Source: Cellulomonas sp. Y8 (GTDB taxonomy: Bacteria > Actinomycetota > Actinomycetes > Actinomycetales > Cellulomonadaceae). From it: a DNA stretch of 64,000 bases. Below, piece after piece: positions 40,196 through 48,544 of the stretch. A program made the translations under genes and the position numbers. The notes beneath the pieces were generated by a model, which was not told the DNA's origin, did no database searches, and saw nothing but the letters and a program-made list of their open reading frames with translations. Numbering within the stretch: position 1 is the stretch's first letter; each line of letters opens with the position of its first letter. The stretch is taken from positions 4,340,001-4,404,000 of the forward strand of contig NZ_CP041203.1 of NCBI RefSeq assembly GCF_008033115.1, given 5' to 3'.

Positions 40196-41209
40196 ATGCG
40201 CCCGCTCCGCGCCGATGAGCTGCTCCTCGCCGAGGCCGCCTCGGCGCGACCCGTCGCCCCGCCCGCCGAGCGAGCCCGGGGCCTGCTCGAGGTGCTGCGC
40301 CGGGTCGTCCCGTTCGACGCGGCCTTCCTCGCGTTCGCCGACCCGGGGGAGCATCGCCCCTCCTTGCTCGCCACGCTGGACCTGGACGACGCCGCGGTGC
40401 GGTTCCTCGAGGGGCCGCAGGTGGCCCGGGACATCGAGCTGACCGGCACGGACCGCGCGCGACCGCCGCTGGGGTCGTCGGACCTGCCCTACCCCGCGGA
40501 GGAGCTGGCGACCTGGGCCGACTGCCTGATCCCGTCCGGCCTCCGGGAGGGGCTCGGCGTCGCCCTGTTCGCCGACGGCGGCCGGCACGTCGGTCACCTC
40601 GCGGTGCTCTCCGCGAGCCCCGCCCCGCCGTCCGCGGCCACCCGCCGGCGCCTCGCCCGGCTCGCGCCCCTGCTCGCGCGCTGCCTCGACCCGCTGAGCT
40701 CGCTCCTCGCCGGCGCCCGGCTCGTCCAGGGCGTGACCGCGGGCACGGCCCTGCGCGCGGACGGCGGGTGCCAGGTGGTGCCGGGGCTGGCGACCGACCC
40801 GCTGCTGCTGCCGGGCTCGCCGCTGCTCGGTTTCGTGCGGCGGCGGGTGGGCGACGGCCGGGTCAGCTCGTCGTTCCTCTGGCCGCTCGGCGGGGCGCAC
40901 GCACCCGACGGCCACGCGCGGGTCACCGTCCTGAGCACGTCGGACGACGCGGGTCCCGGGCTGGCCGGCCTGGCGCTGCTCTCCCCCGCGCCCCCGCTGC
41001 ACGGGCTCACGCCGCGGGAGCTGGAGGTGCTGGGGCTGCTCGTCGAGGGGTGCACCAACTCCGACATCGCGCGCCGGCTCGTCGTCACCTCGCGGACGAT
41101 CGCCACGCACCTCGAGCACATCGCCGCCAAGCTCGGGACGCCGACGCGGACCCACGCCGCGGTGCGCGCGGAGCGCGACGGGCTCTACGTGCCCGCGGTG
41201 CCCTGCTAG
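40196..41209 (+). CDS. LuxR-type regulator with GAF-like N-terminal domain
   Basis: This 337-residue protein carries a C-terminal LuxR HTH. GLTPRELEVLGLLVEGCTNS is followed by DIARRLVVTSRTIATHLEHI and AAKLGTPTRTHAAVRAERD. The N-terminal 200 residues (VLRRVVPFDAAFLAFADPGE, LREGLGVALFADGGRHVGHL) look like a GAF-type sensor. GAGGGG precedes the ATG. It is divergent from the dehydrogenase operon and likely activates or represses it through the 18-bp palindrome at 40031. Confidence 0.9.
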   Translation: MRPLRADELLLAEAASARPVAPPAERARGLLEVLRRVVPFDAAFLAFADPGEHRPSLLATLDLDDAAVRFLEGPQVARDIELTGTDRARPPLGSSDLPYPAEELATWADCLIPSGLREGLGVALFADGGRHVGHLAVLSASPAPPSAATRRRLARLAPLLARCLDPLSSLLAGARLVQGVTAGTALRADGGCQVVPGLATDPLLLPGSPLLGFVRRRVGDGRVSSSFLWPLGGAHAPDGHARVTVLSTSDDAGPGLAGLALLSPAPPLHGLTPRELEVLGLLVEGCTNSDIARRLVVTSRTIATHLEHIAAKLGTPTRTHAAVRAERDGLYVPAVPC

Positions 41210-41324
41210 TCGACGTCGCCACCGACCCGCGCGGAGTCCCGCCCCCACGCACCTCGAAGTGCCTTTTGTAGCCCCCTCCTTACGCACCGATGATGTGGTG
41301 ACGCACGAGGAGTGGGGTGGAACG

Positions 41325-42014
41325 ATGGATGAGCGGACGACGCCGGACGGTCCCGAGGGCTCGGTGGTGATCGAGGTGTGGTCCGACCTGGGCTGCCCGT
41401 GGTGCTACGTCGGCAAGCACCGGCTGGAGCGCGCGATCGCGGCCCGGCCGGACGCGGGGCGCTTCGTCGTCGCGCTGCGGTCGTTCGAGCTGCACCCGGA
41501 CGCGCCGCGGACGCCGGAGACGATCGAGGCCGCGTTCCTCCGCTCGCACGGCGGCGACGCGGAGGTCGTGCGCCAGGCGGAGCGCCGCATCCAGGCCCTC
41601 GCGCAGCGCGAGGGTCTCCCCTTCTCCGTGGACCGGCGCAACGCGAACACCTTCGACGTCCACCGGCTCGTGCACCACGCCCACGAGTCGGGCAGGGGCC
41701 TGGAGCTCTTCTCCCGCGTCCAGGACCGCTTCTTCGCCGGCGACCTCGACCCCTTCGACGCCGAGGCGCTGACGCGGGTCGCCGAGGAGGTCGGCCTGTC
41801 GGGCCGGCGGGTCCGGGAGGTGCTGGCCGGCGACGAGTACGCCGACGCGGTCCGGGCCGACGTCCGGGAGGGCCGGGACCTGGGCGCGCGGGGCGTGCCG
41901 TTCGTGGTGCTCGACCGCCGGTTCGCCGTCGCGGGCGCCCAGACCGTGGCGGCCTACGCGCAGGTGCTCGACCGGGTGGTCGCGGGCGCGCCGGCGGCGC
42001 CGGCGGCGACATGA
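41325..42014 (+). CDS. FrnE-like DsbA-family oxidoreductase
   Basis: This 229-residue thioredoxin-fold protein has the active site VWSDLGCPWCYVGKHRLERA (CPWC) and a helical insertion. The cis-Pro loop is in DLGARGVPFVVLDRRFAVAG. It has no signal peptide, so it acts in the cytoplasm, as FrnE of polyketide pathways does. ATG 41325 has a GGTGGA before it. An SDR gene follows on the same strand after 77 bp. Its reductant could be mycothiol. Confidence 0.9.
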   Translation: MDERTTPDGPEGSVVIEVWSDLGCPWCYVGKHRLERAIAARPDAGRFVVALRSFELHPDAPRTPETIEAAFLRSHGGDAEVVRQAERRIQALAQREGLPFSVDRRNANTFDVHRLVHHAHESGRGLELFSRVQDRFFAGDLDPFDAEALTRVAEEVGLSGRRVREVLAGDEYADAVRADVREGRDLGARGVPFVVLDRRFAVAGAQTVAAYAQVLDRVVAGAPAAPAAT

Positions 42015-42091
42015 GCGGCGGACCGGCCGAGGACGCCGCGCGCACCCCATCTGTCAGGAGCACCACCACACCGCACTACCAGAGGAGCACC

Positions 42092-42769
42092 ATGCCAACG
42101 ATCGCCCTCATCGGCGCCGGCCCCGGACTCGGCCTCGCCATCGCGCGCAGGTTCGGGTCGGAGGGCTTCGACGTCGCGCTCGTCGCCCGGAACCGGGAGA
42201 AGCTCGACGGCCTGGTCGCCGACCTCGCCGCCGACGGGATCACCGCGGCCGCGTTCCCCGCCGACGTCCTGGACCGCGCCGGCCTGACGGCCGCGCTGGA
42301 CGCCGCGAAGCAGCACTTCGGCGGGATCGACGTGCTGGAGTACTCCCCCGCCGACGCCTCGGCCGGACCGCTCGCCCCGGTCCACATCCGGGAGACGACC
42401 CCTGAGAACACCCAGGCGCAGGTCGAGTACTACCTGTACGGGGCCCAGACCGCCGCGGCCGCCGTGCTGCCGGACCTCCTCCGGGCGGGCGCGGGCACGC
42501 TGCTGTTCACCAGCGGCGCGGGGTCGATCACGCCGTCGGCGGTCTTCGGCAACGTGAACGCCGGCGCCGCGGCCATGCGGAACTGGGCGCTGAACCTCGC
42601 CGGCGAGCTGGCGGGCGACGGCATCCACGTCGCGCACGTCGCGATCGCCGCGTGGATCACCGACCAGGCGCCCGACGGCGTGCCCGCGCTGTCGGCGGCG
42701 CAGATCGCGCCGTTCTACTGGGACGCCCACCAGCAGCGGTCCGCGCACGAGGTCGTCGTCGCCCCCTGA
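42092..42769 (+). CDS. atypical SDR-fold protein lacking the catalytic Tyr and Lys
   Basis: This 225-residue SDR-like protein has a good NAD(P) motif (IALIGAGPGLGLAIARRFGS) and FPADVLDRAGL. At the active site, LLFTSGAGSITPSAVFGNVN is followed by AGAAAMRNWALNLAGEL. The Ser is present, but Tyr and Lys of YxxxK are Phe/Asn and Gly/Ala. Normal SDR chemistry is therefore doubtful, and it may bind cofactor or act as a sensor or non-redox enzyme. AGAGGAG precedes the ATG. It follows the FrnE-like gene, possibly as one operon. Confidence 0.85.
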   Translation: MPTIALIGAGPGLGLAIARRFGSEGFDVALVARNREKLDGLVADLAADGITAAAFPADVLDRAGLTAALDAAKQHFGGIDVLEYSPADASAGPLAPVHIRETTPENTQAQVEYYLYGAQTAAAAVLPDLLRAGAGTLLFTSGAGSITPSAVFGNVNAGAAAMRNWALNLAGELAGDGIHVAHVAIAAWITDQAPDGVPALSAAQIAPFYWDAHQQRSAHEVVVAP

Positions 42770-42799
42770 CCGCGACCGGTTCCGGCCGGGAGGGCGCCG

Positions 42800-43204
42800 C
42801 TACGCGCCCTTCCGGCCCGCCCCGGTGATCTCGTGGGCCCGCCGGTTCGCCGCGACCTCCTCGTGGTGGCTCGCGGCCCACGCGGCCATCGACAGCACGG
42901 CGTCGGACAGCGAGCGTCCCGGGTCCGTCAGCTCGTACTCCACCCGCGGCGGCACCTCCGGGTACGCGGTCCGGGTGACGAGCCCGTCGCGCTCGAGCGC
43001 CTTGAGCGTCACCGTGAGCATCCGCTGCGAGATCCCGGGGATGCTCGCCTGCAGGTCGGAGTAGCGCAGGGGCCCGTTGCCGAGCGTGCTGACGACGAGC
43101 ATCGTCCACTTGTCGCCGATGCGGTCCAGCACCTCCCGGATGAACCTGCTCTCCGCCGGCCACGCCCGGCACGGCCCGCTCAGCGTCCTGGTCGTCGTCG
43201 CCAC
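42800..43204 (-). CDS. HxlR-family regulator
   Basis: This 134-residue HxlR protein has FIREVLDRIGDKWTMLVVST, LGNGPLRYSDLQASIPGISQ and RMLTVTLKALERDGLVTRTA. An HxlR Cys (PCRAWP) near the N-terminus could sense oxidants or electrophiles. I chose GTG 43204, which has GGAGG 8 bases upstream; a GTG at 43213 is the alternative. It converges on the SDR gene, and the region upstream (43205-43274) contains a CTGCT...AGCAG inverted repeat. Confidence 0.9.
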   Translation of the reverse strand: MATTTRTLSGPCRAWPAESRFIREVLDRIGDKWTMLVVSTLGNGPLRYSDLQASIPGISQRMLTVTLKALERDGLVTRTAYPEVPPRVEYELTDPGRSLSDAVLSMAAWAASHHEEVAANRRAHEITGAGRKGA

Positions 43205-43274
43205 GGCGACCACCTCCCCGTCCGTTACTGCTCGTCACGTAGCAGCACGCAGCGTACGTCGGGACGCCGGGGTG

Positions 43275-43928
43275 TCACCCGCCCCCGTCGCGCACGCCGT
43301 ACGCGCGCACGAACGCGCGCGCCCCGTCCGTCATGATCCGCCGGACGTGCGCGCTCTCGGCGCGCCGGCGTGCCGGTTCGTTGAGCACGCGCAGCGCGGT
43401 CAGGGCGTGGAAGTGCGCGGCGGCCAGATCCGGGTCCTCGGCGTCGAGCAGGCCGGCGCGGGCGAAGCGGCCGACGCGCTCGCTGAGGACCTGCGCGTGG
43501 GCCTCGTCGAGCGGGTGGTCGTCGAGCTCCGGCAGCAGCGGCTCGTTCTCGTTGATCAGCCGGACCGCGGCGAGGTAGTCCGACGACAGCAGCAGGGAGC
43601 GGCCGAGGTCGGCGGCGAGCGCGGTGAGCGCCTCGTCGAGGCCGGCGACGTCCGTGATGCCTGCGTCGTCGAGGTGCTCCGCGACCAGCCCGCGGAGCGT
43701 GGCCAGCGCGCGCTCCCCCGCGTCCTCCACGACGCCGAGCAGCAGGCGCCGCTTGTCCCCGTAGTAGTCGTAGACCGTCCGCTTCGACACCCCGGCGAGC
43801 GCGGCCACCGCGTCCATGCTGGTGCGCTCCACGCCCGTCTGCACGAACAGCTCCCGGGCGGCGGCCAGGATCGCCGCCCGCTTGTGCGCCTGTCCCTCGC
43901 GCACGGGCCTGTCGCCCACCGTCGTCAT
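43275..43928 (-). CDS. TetR-family regulator, AefR-type
   Basis: This 217-residue TetR protein has MDAVAALAGVSKRTVYDYYG, then DKRRLLLGVVEDAGERALAT, and a C-terminal AefR-like domain (LAAAHFHALTALRVLNEPAR). GGAGGAGAG precedes the ATG. Two 18-bp palindromic sites lie between it and the divergent ABC transporter genes, so it is likely their repressor and its own. The effector is unknown. Confidence 0.92.
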   Translation of the reverse strand: MTTVGDRPVREGQAHKRAAILAAARELFVQTGVERTSMDAVAALAGVSKRTVYDYYGDKRRLLLGVVEDAGERALATLRGLVAEHLDDAGITDVAGLDEALTALAADLGRSLLLSSDYLAAVRLINENEPLLPELDDHPLDEAHAQVLSERVGRFARAGLLDAEDPDLAAAHFHALTALRVLNEPARRRAESAHVRRIMTDGARAFVRAYGVRDGGG

Positions 43929-43958
43929 CGCTCTCCTCCGTGGTGCTCGCGGTCGATG

Positions 43959-43999
43959 CTACACCGGCCGGTGTAGATCTACACGACACGGTGTAGTGT
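43959..43999. promoter_or_regulatory. twin 18-bp operators and -10 box before the ABC transporter genes
   Basis: CTACACCGGCCGGTGTAG (43959-43976) is a perfect palindrome. CTACACGACACGGTGTAG (43979-43996) shares the CTACAC/GTGTAG arms. Centres are 20 bp apart. Site 2 overlaps the TAGTGT box (43994-43999), which is 8 bases before the ABC ATG. Site 1 abuts a TAGCAT box facing tetR. Confidence 0.8.
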
Positions 44000-44007
44000 C
44001 GCTCGCC

Positions 44008-44931
44008 ATGCACACCATGAACCCGGTGACCCTGCAGGCGCACGCCCTGCGGAAGCGCTACGGGCACCTCACCGCCGTGGACGGCCTGTCCTTCGCGGTG
44101 CGGCCCGGCGTCGTGACCGGCTTCCTCGGCCCCAACGGGGCGGGGAAGTCCACGACCCTGCGGATGTTCCTCGGCCTGGACAGGCCGACCAGCGGTGCGG
44201 CGACGGTCGGCGGCCTGCGGCTCGCGGAGATCCCGCACCCGATGCGCGTCGTCGGCGCGATGCTCGACGCCCGGGGGGTCCACCCGCGCCGCACGGCCGC
44301 GGACCACCTCGCGGCGGTCGCCCGCGCCGGGGGCGTGGCCAGGTCCCGGGTGCCCGAGATGCTGGACCTGGTCGGGCTGGGGGGCGCCGGGAACCGCCCC
44401 GCCGGTGACTTCTCGCTCGGGATGAAGCAGCGGCTCGGCATCGCGACCGCGCTGATCGGCGACCCGGCCGTCGTGATCTTCGACGAGCCGCTCAACGGCC
44501 TCGATCCCGAGGGGATCCGGTGGGCGCGCTCGCTGATGCGCGACCTGGCCGCCGAGGGCCGCACGGTCCTGTTCTCCAGCCACCTCATGGGCGAGATGGA
44601 GCTCACGGCGGACCACCTCGTCGTCGTCCACCACGGACGGCTGCTGGCGGACCAGCCCCTGGCCGCCTTCATCGCCGACCGCACCACCGAGCACGTCCGC
44701 GCGCGCACGCCGGACCGGCGAGGACTCCTCGAGGCACTGGCCCGCGCCGGACTGCGGGCCACACCCGACCCCGCCGGCGCGGACGCGGTCGACGTCGAGG
44801 GGGCCGCGACCGACCACGTCGGCCGCGTCGCCGCCACCGCGGGCATCGGGCTGTCCGAGCTCACCGCGGTCCGCGACTCGCTGGAGGACGTCTTCCTCAC
44901 CATGACCTCGACCCGGAAGGACGCCGCCTGA
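44008..44931 (+). CDS. ABC transporter ATP-binding protein
   Basis: This 307-residue ATPase has Walker A GFLGPNGAGKSTTLRMFLGL, the signature FSLGMKQRLGIATALIGD, Walker B AVVIFDEPLNGLDPEGIRWA and an H-loop LFSSHLMGEME. The C-terminal 80 residues (LADQPLAAFIADRTTEHVRA) match drug- or bacitracin-type exporters. It pairs with the permease that starts 1 base after its stop. The promoter lies under two TetR operators, so an inducible drug or lipid export system is likely. Confidence 0.92.
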   Translation: MHTMNPVTLQAHALRKRYGHLTAVDGLSFAVRPGVVTGFLGPNGAGKSTTLRMFLGLDRPTSGAATVGGLRLAEIPHPMRVVGAMLDARGVHPRRTAADHLAAVARAGGVARSRVPEMLDLVGLGGAGNRPAGDFSLGMKQRLGIATALIGDPAVVIFDEPLNGLDPEGIRWARSLMRDLAAEGRTVLFSSHLMGEMELTADHLVVVHHGRLLADQPLAAFIADRTTEHVRARTPDRRGLLEALARAGLRATPDPAGADAVDVEGAATDHVGRVAATAGIGLSELTAVRDSLEDVFLTMTSTRKDAA

Positions 44932-44932
44932 C

Positions 44933-45688
44933 ATGGACCTCCTCGCCTCGGAGTGGATCAAGACCCGCAGCATCCGCACCACCTGGATCCTGGCGGCCGG
45001 CACCGTCCTGGTCACCGTGGTGGTGAGCCTGCTCGGCATCAGCGGCCTCGTGGCCGGCTGGCAGGCCGACCTGCCCGCGGACTTCGACCCGACCGGCGTC
45101 GGCTTCAAGGGCATCCTCGTCGGGCAGATCCTCGTCGCGACGCTGGGCGCACAGGCCTTCACCAGCGAGTACGCGACGGGCCAGATCGTCACGACCCTGA
45201 CGACCGCACCCCGGCGCGCCGTCCTGCTGGTCACGAAGCTCGCCGTCACCGCCCTCGTCGCGCTCGCGACCGCCGTCCTCACCGTGGCGGCCAGCCTCGG
45301 CGCGAGCCAGGCGGCCCTCGCCGCCGCGGGGCTGCCGACGGCGGATCTGACCGATGCCGGCACCGTCCGGGCGGTCCTGTGCGCGGTCGGCTACCTGGTG
45401 CTCACGGCCGTGCTCGGCGTGGCGCTCGGCGCCCTGACGCGCTCCTCCTCGGGCGCGCTCGCCGTCGTCGTGACCGTGGCGCTGCTCGTGCCGGCGCTCG
45501 CACCCGGGCTGCCCGGCGCCCTCGGGGACCTTGCCGGGACGTACTGGCCCACGACGGCCGGACAGGCCTCCTACACGACCACCGGGACCGGACCCCTGGC
45601 GGGCCCGGGAGGCCTCGCGGTCATGGCGGTGTGCACCCTCTGGACCACGCTCGCCGCCCACGTGACGCTCCGGACCCGGGACGCGTGA
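44933..45688 (+). CDS. ABC-2-type transporter permease
   Basis: This 251-residue permease has about six membrane helices. It starts MDLLASEWIKTRSIRTTWIL, and FTSEYATGQIVTTLTTAPRR (the conserved ABC-2 loop) follows the first two helices. Later segments include LVLTAVLGVALGALTRSSSG. It forms a full exporter with the ATPase before it. The cargo is unknown; TetR/AefR control suggests a toxic compound. Confidence 0.9.
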   Translation: MDLLASEWIKTRSIRTTWILAAGTVLVTVVVSLLGISGLVAGWQADLPADFDPTGVGFKGILVGQILVATLGAQAFTSEYATGQIVTTLTTAPRRAVLLVTKLAVTALVALATAVLTVAASLGASQAALAAAGLPTADLTDAGTVRAVLCAVGYLVLTAVLGVALGALTRSSSGALAVVVTVALLVPALAPGLPGALGDLAGTYWPTTAGQASYTTTGTGPLAGPGGLAVMAVCTLWTTLAAHVTLRTRDA

Positions 45689-45740
45689 GGCTCCTGCGGG
45701 CCCACCCCGCAGCCGGTTCCGCGGGCGGCATCATGGGCAG

Positions 45741-46271
45741 ATGCGGACGCGACAGGTCGACCTGACCACGGACGACCTGCGCGCCGTCGTCCGGTTCGCC
45801 GTCGACTGCGCCCGGGACCTGCTCCCCGAGTTCGAGTCCGTCGCGCCGGACGACCCCCGCCCGCGCGACGCGATCGCCGCGGCGCGGGCGTTCGCCGACG
45901 GGGCCGCGCGCTCGAACCTGCAGCGCGCCGCAGCGTTCGCCGCCCACCGCGCGGCGCGGTCCGTCGCCGTGGAGCCTGCACGGCTCGCCGCGCTCGCGTG
46001 CGGCGACGCGGCTGCGGCGGCCTACCTCCACCCGATCGCCGAGGCGACCCAGGTCGGGCACATCCTGCGAGCCGCCGCGTGCGCGGCGCGGGTGGTCGAG
46101 ATGAGGACCGGCGCCACGGGCGACGAGGCCGTCGGCCGCCTGGCCGAGCGGGCCGCTCCCCCGGTCCCGGAGGTCCTGGGTCGGTACCCCGCGGCGCCGG
46201 GCGGGAGCACGCGCGTGGCAGCCCTCATGAGCGCGCTGGACTCGGCGATCCGGGAGCGGGGGCGGGCGTGA
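45741..46271 (+). CDS. Imm-5-like putative immunity protein
   Basis: This 176-residue, mostly helical protein shows the pattern DDPRPRDAIAAARAFADGAA, then RAAAFAAHRAARSVA and ACGDAAAAAYLHPIAEATQV. This recalls the Imm-5-like/putative immunity family (RPREAIEAARAW motif). No toxin gene adjoins it; the nearest genes are the ABC permease (52 bp before) and two unknown genes. It may be an orphan immunity gene, as often found after loss of a toxin, but the assignment rests on pattern only. Confidence 0.55.
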   Translation: MRTRQVDLTTDDLRAVVRFAVDCARDLLPEFESVAPDDPRPRDAIAAARAFADGAARSNLQRAAAFAAHRAARSVAVEPARLAALACGDAAAAAYLHPIAEATQVGHILRAAACAARVVEMRTGATGDEAVGRLAERAAPPVPEVLGRYPAAPGGSTRVAALMSALDSAIRERGRA

Positions 46272-46446
46272 GAGGAGCGCTCGGACGCGGGCCTTCGCGG
46301 GGTCCCTCGAGCAGGTCGAGGCCTCCCGCAGGGCCCTGACCTGCATCGACTCCCGGACACCGGGCCCTCGTCAGCGTTTGATTCCCGACCACGCGCTTGG
46401 TAAGCCTGACCCCGGACGAGGCACCGAGATGAGAGGAAGTATCACG

Positions 46447-46905
46447 ATGGGGCTCTTCGACCGGATCAAGGACGCGGTGGGCGGTGCCCAGCAGGCGGGC
46501 CGCGACGCCGAGGCCACCGTGGCCGCGGCGCGCGCCGCGTCCGGCGCTCCGCACGCGGCCGGGGTGGCGGGGATGAGCGCCGCCGACCAGCAGGCGCTGG
46601 TCGCCCAGGCGATGGCCCAGCCCGCGACCCAGGTGGAGGCGGACTTCCGCAACACCGGCGGTTCCGCGGACGACGCCGCGTTCGCCCCCGCGGCCGTCGG
46701 GGTGACCTGGCAGCAGTACGCCTCCGTGATCGCGCAGTCGCAGGCGGTGGGCTACGACCAGGGGGCGCTCGCCGGGATCGCAGCGGGCCTCGGGATCGAC
46801 GGGGCGGCCTGGACCGTGGCGGCCGAGGAGTTCGCCGCCCGCGCGCAGACCAACCCCGCGGTGGGCCGGGAGATGGGCCGGATCGTGCGCGAGGGCCGCG
46901 CCTGA
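46447..46905 (+). CDS. 152-aa helical protein of unknown function
   Basis: This protein starts MGLFDRIKDAVGGAQQAGRD, an amphipathic N-terminus. An Ala-rich helical body follows (QALVAQAMAQPATQVEADFR), and then WQQYASVIAQSQAVGYDQGA. No membrane helix or known domain is visible. GAGGAAG precedes the ATG at 46447; the longer reading from 46378 lacks a ribosome site. Its stop is 2 bases before the next ATG, so the two genes form an operon. Confidence 0.65.
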   Translation: MGLFDRIKDAVGGAQQAGRDAEATVAAARAASGAPHAAGVAGMSAADQQALVAQAMAQPATQVEADFRNTGGSADDAAFAPAAVGVTWQQYASVIAQSQAVGYDQGALAGIAAGLGIDGAAWTVAAEEFAARAQTNPAVGREMGRIVREGRA

Positions 46906-46907
46906 CC

Positions 46908-47306
46908 ATGGGGGCGCTGCGCGACCTGGTCCGCCTGGTCCGGTGGAGCCGGGCGCAGAGCCGGCCCTCCGTGGCCGACGCGCTGAGCGCGGGCGTCCGG
47001 GCCACCGACGACGTCCGGGCGTACCAGGACGCGCTGATCAGCGGCGTGGTGGGCGCGCACAACGGCGTGCCCACCACCGCCGTGGTCGAGGCGGTCGCCG
47101 CGCTCCCCGCCACCGGCGACGGCCCGCGGCGGGCGGAGCTGGTGCTGCGGATCGACGCACCCGGCGAACCCCGGGTGACGCACGCCGAGGCGCTCCCGAG
47201 GCCGGTGCGCGTCGGCGACCGGCTGCCGATCTGGGTGGTGCGGTTCGATCCGCGACGGTTCGCGATCGACTGGGACCGGGTGGCGGTCCCGGGACAGCGG
47301 CCCTGA
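46908..47306 (+). CDS. 132-aa protein of unknown function
   Basis: This protein starts MGALRDLVRLVRWSRAQSRP. The middle (DDVRAYQDALISGVVGAHN) is helical, and the second half is beta-type (RAELVLRIDAPGEPRVTHAE, DRLPIWVVRFDPRRFAIDWD). It has no membrane helix, signal peptide or known domain. It is coupled to the preceding unknown gene. It converges on the YafY-type regulator, 16 bases away. Confidence 0.6.
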   Translation: MGALRDLVRLVRWSRAQSRPSVADALSAGVRATDDVRAYQDALISGVVGAHNGVPTTAVVEAVAALPATGDGPRRAELVLRIDAPGEPRVTHAEALPRPVRVGDRLPIWVVRFDPRRFAIDWDRVAVPGQRP

Positions 47307-47322
47307 CGGACGGTCCCACCGC

Positions 47323-48033
47323 TCAGCCGAGGCTCCGGATCGGCCAGCGCACCTGGTCCGCCTGCAGCAGCGCCGGGTCGCGCTCCGGCGCGACCTCGTC
47401 GAGGAGCTCCAGGCGCGTGATGCGCTCGATGCGGAACCCGCGGATCGCGTCGCGGAGCCGGCACCACCCGACGAGCAACCAGGCGTCTCCTCCGCGCAGC
47501 AGCCCCATCGTCTCGACGTCGCGGACCGTGCTCGCCGGGACGTCGTCCCCCGAGGCCTCGCCCAGGTAGGTCAGCCGCACGACCCGCCGGGCGGCGATGG
47601 CGTCCGAGAGCATGCCGAACGGCACGCCACCTCCTGCCGGGGCGACGGGGTCGATGACCTGCATCCGCCCGAGCAGCTCCTGCACCGGGGCGCGGTGCTC
47701 CTCCCCCATGACCGCCGCGACCTTGGCGCGGGCGCGCCGGGCGGCGCCCTGGTAGGGCGAGGTGTCGAGCAGCGCCAGCCCGGCGAGCACCGCCAGGGAC
47801 TCGGCGGCCGAGAGGTTGAGCGGCGGCAGCGAGTACTCGGGCAGGATCGCGTAGCCCCCCGTGACCCCGTGCTCGGCGTAGAGAGGCACGCCCGCGACCT
47901 GGAGCGACGCGATGTCGCGCTCGATCGTGCGGGTGGACACCCCGAGCTCGCGGGCGAGCCGGGCGGCCGACCACGGCCGGCGCGCTCCGCGGAGCAGGTC
48001 GACGAGGGCGTACTGCCGCTCGGCTCGCTTCAT
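47323..48033 (-). CDS. YafY-type HTH-WYL regulator
   Basis: This 236-residue regulator has an N-terminal HTH (SAARLARELGVSTRTIERDI), then LPEYSLPPLNLSAAESLAVL, and a C-terminal WYL domain with VVRLTYLGEASG and GDAWLLVGWCRLRDAIRGFR. The ATG at 48033 was chosen because the longer reading is unlike the family. WYL domains often sense nucleotides or metabolites. It follows the NTF2-like gene on the same strand after 40 bp, and that gene may be its target. Confidence 0.92.
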   Translation of the reverse strand: MKRAERQYALVDLLRGARRPWSAARLARELGVSTRTIERDIASLQVAGVPLYAEHGVTGGYAILPEYSLPPLNLSAAESLAVLAGLALLDTSPYQGAARRARAKVAAVMGEEHRAPVQELLGRMQVIDPVAPAGGGVPFGMLSDAIAARRVVRLTYLGEASGDDVPASTVRDVETMGLLRGGDAWLLVGWCRLRDAIRGFRIERITRLELLDEVAPERDPALLQADQVRWPIRSLG

Positions 48034-48073
48034 GCCGCCAGCCTGGCAGACGCGTCGTCGCTGGTCGCGGCGG

Positions 48074-48466
48074 TCAGCTGCGCATGCTCCGCTGCCCCCC
48101 GACGGACCAGACCCGGCGCACCCGGCCGTCGGCGTCGAAGTCGAACACGTCCACGCCACCGGCCCGTGCGCCGCCCTGCTCCACGTCCCAGAGCAGCCGG
48201 CCGTGGTCCCCGTCGATCGCGTCGGCGACCGCGGTGAACACCACACCGGGGTTCTGGCCGTGCCACCAGGTGAGGTACCGCGCGAAGTCGTCGGCGGAGC
48301 GGATGCCGTCCGCCGGGGTCGAGCCGTCCGGCTCGGTCACGGCGAAGTGGATGCGGAAGTCCTCGGCGCAGATCTCGCGGGCGAGGTCGCCGTCGGAGTT
48401 CCACATGGTCAGCCACAGGTCGAGGGCGCTGCGGGAGGTGGTCGTGGTGTTCGTGGTCCCGGTCAT
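48074..48466 (-). CDS. SnoaL/NTF2-like protein
   Basis: This 130-residue protein has ALDLWLTMWNSDGDLAREIC, IRSADDFARYLTWWHGQNPG and VDVFDFDADGRVRRVWSVGG. This is the cone-shaped fold, in the SnoaL-like polyketide cyclase family. It starts MTGTTNTTTTSRS from ATG 48466; a GTG at 48484 is a longer option. The next gene downstream is the YafY-type regulator, a common pair in which the regulator may control this enzyme. Confidence 0.85.
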   Translation of the reverse strand: MTGTTNTTTTSRSALDLWLTMWNSDGDLAREICAEDFRIHFAVTEPDGSTPADGIRSADDFARYLTWWHGQNPGVVFTAVADAIDGDHGRLLWDVEQGGARAGGVDVFDFDADGRVRRVWSVGGQRSMRS

Positions 48467-48512
48467 GCGTCCAGGCTCGGACACGGGCGCGACAACGGTG
48501 TGTCGGTGTTCC

Positions 48513-48532
48513 GGGACCGGTCGACCGGTCCC
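48513..48532. terminator. perfect 20-bp palindrome, terminator or operator
   Basis: GGGACCGGTCGACCGGTCCC is perfectly symmetric with no loop. It lies 12 bases after the cstR stop and 46 bases upstream of the NTF2-like start, both on the minus strand. As RNA it would form a tight hairpin ending the sulfur operon; as DNA it could be an operator for the NTF2-like gene. Confidence 0.45.
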
Positions 48533-48544
48533 CGGCGCCCGCGC

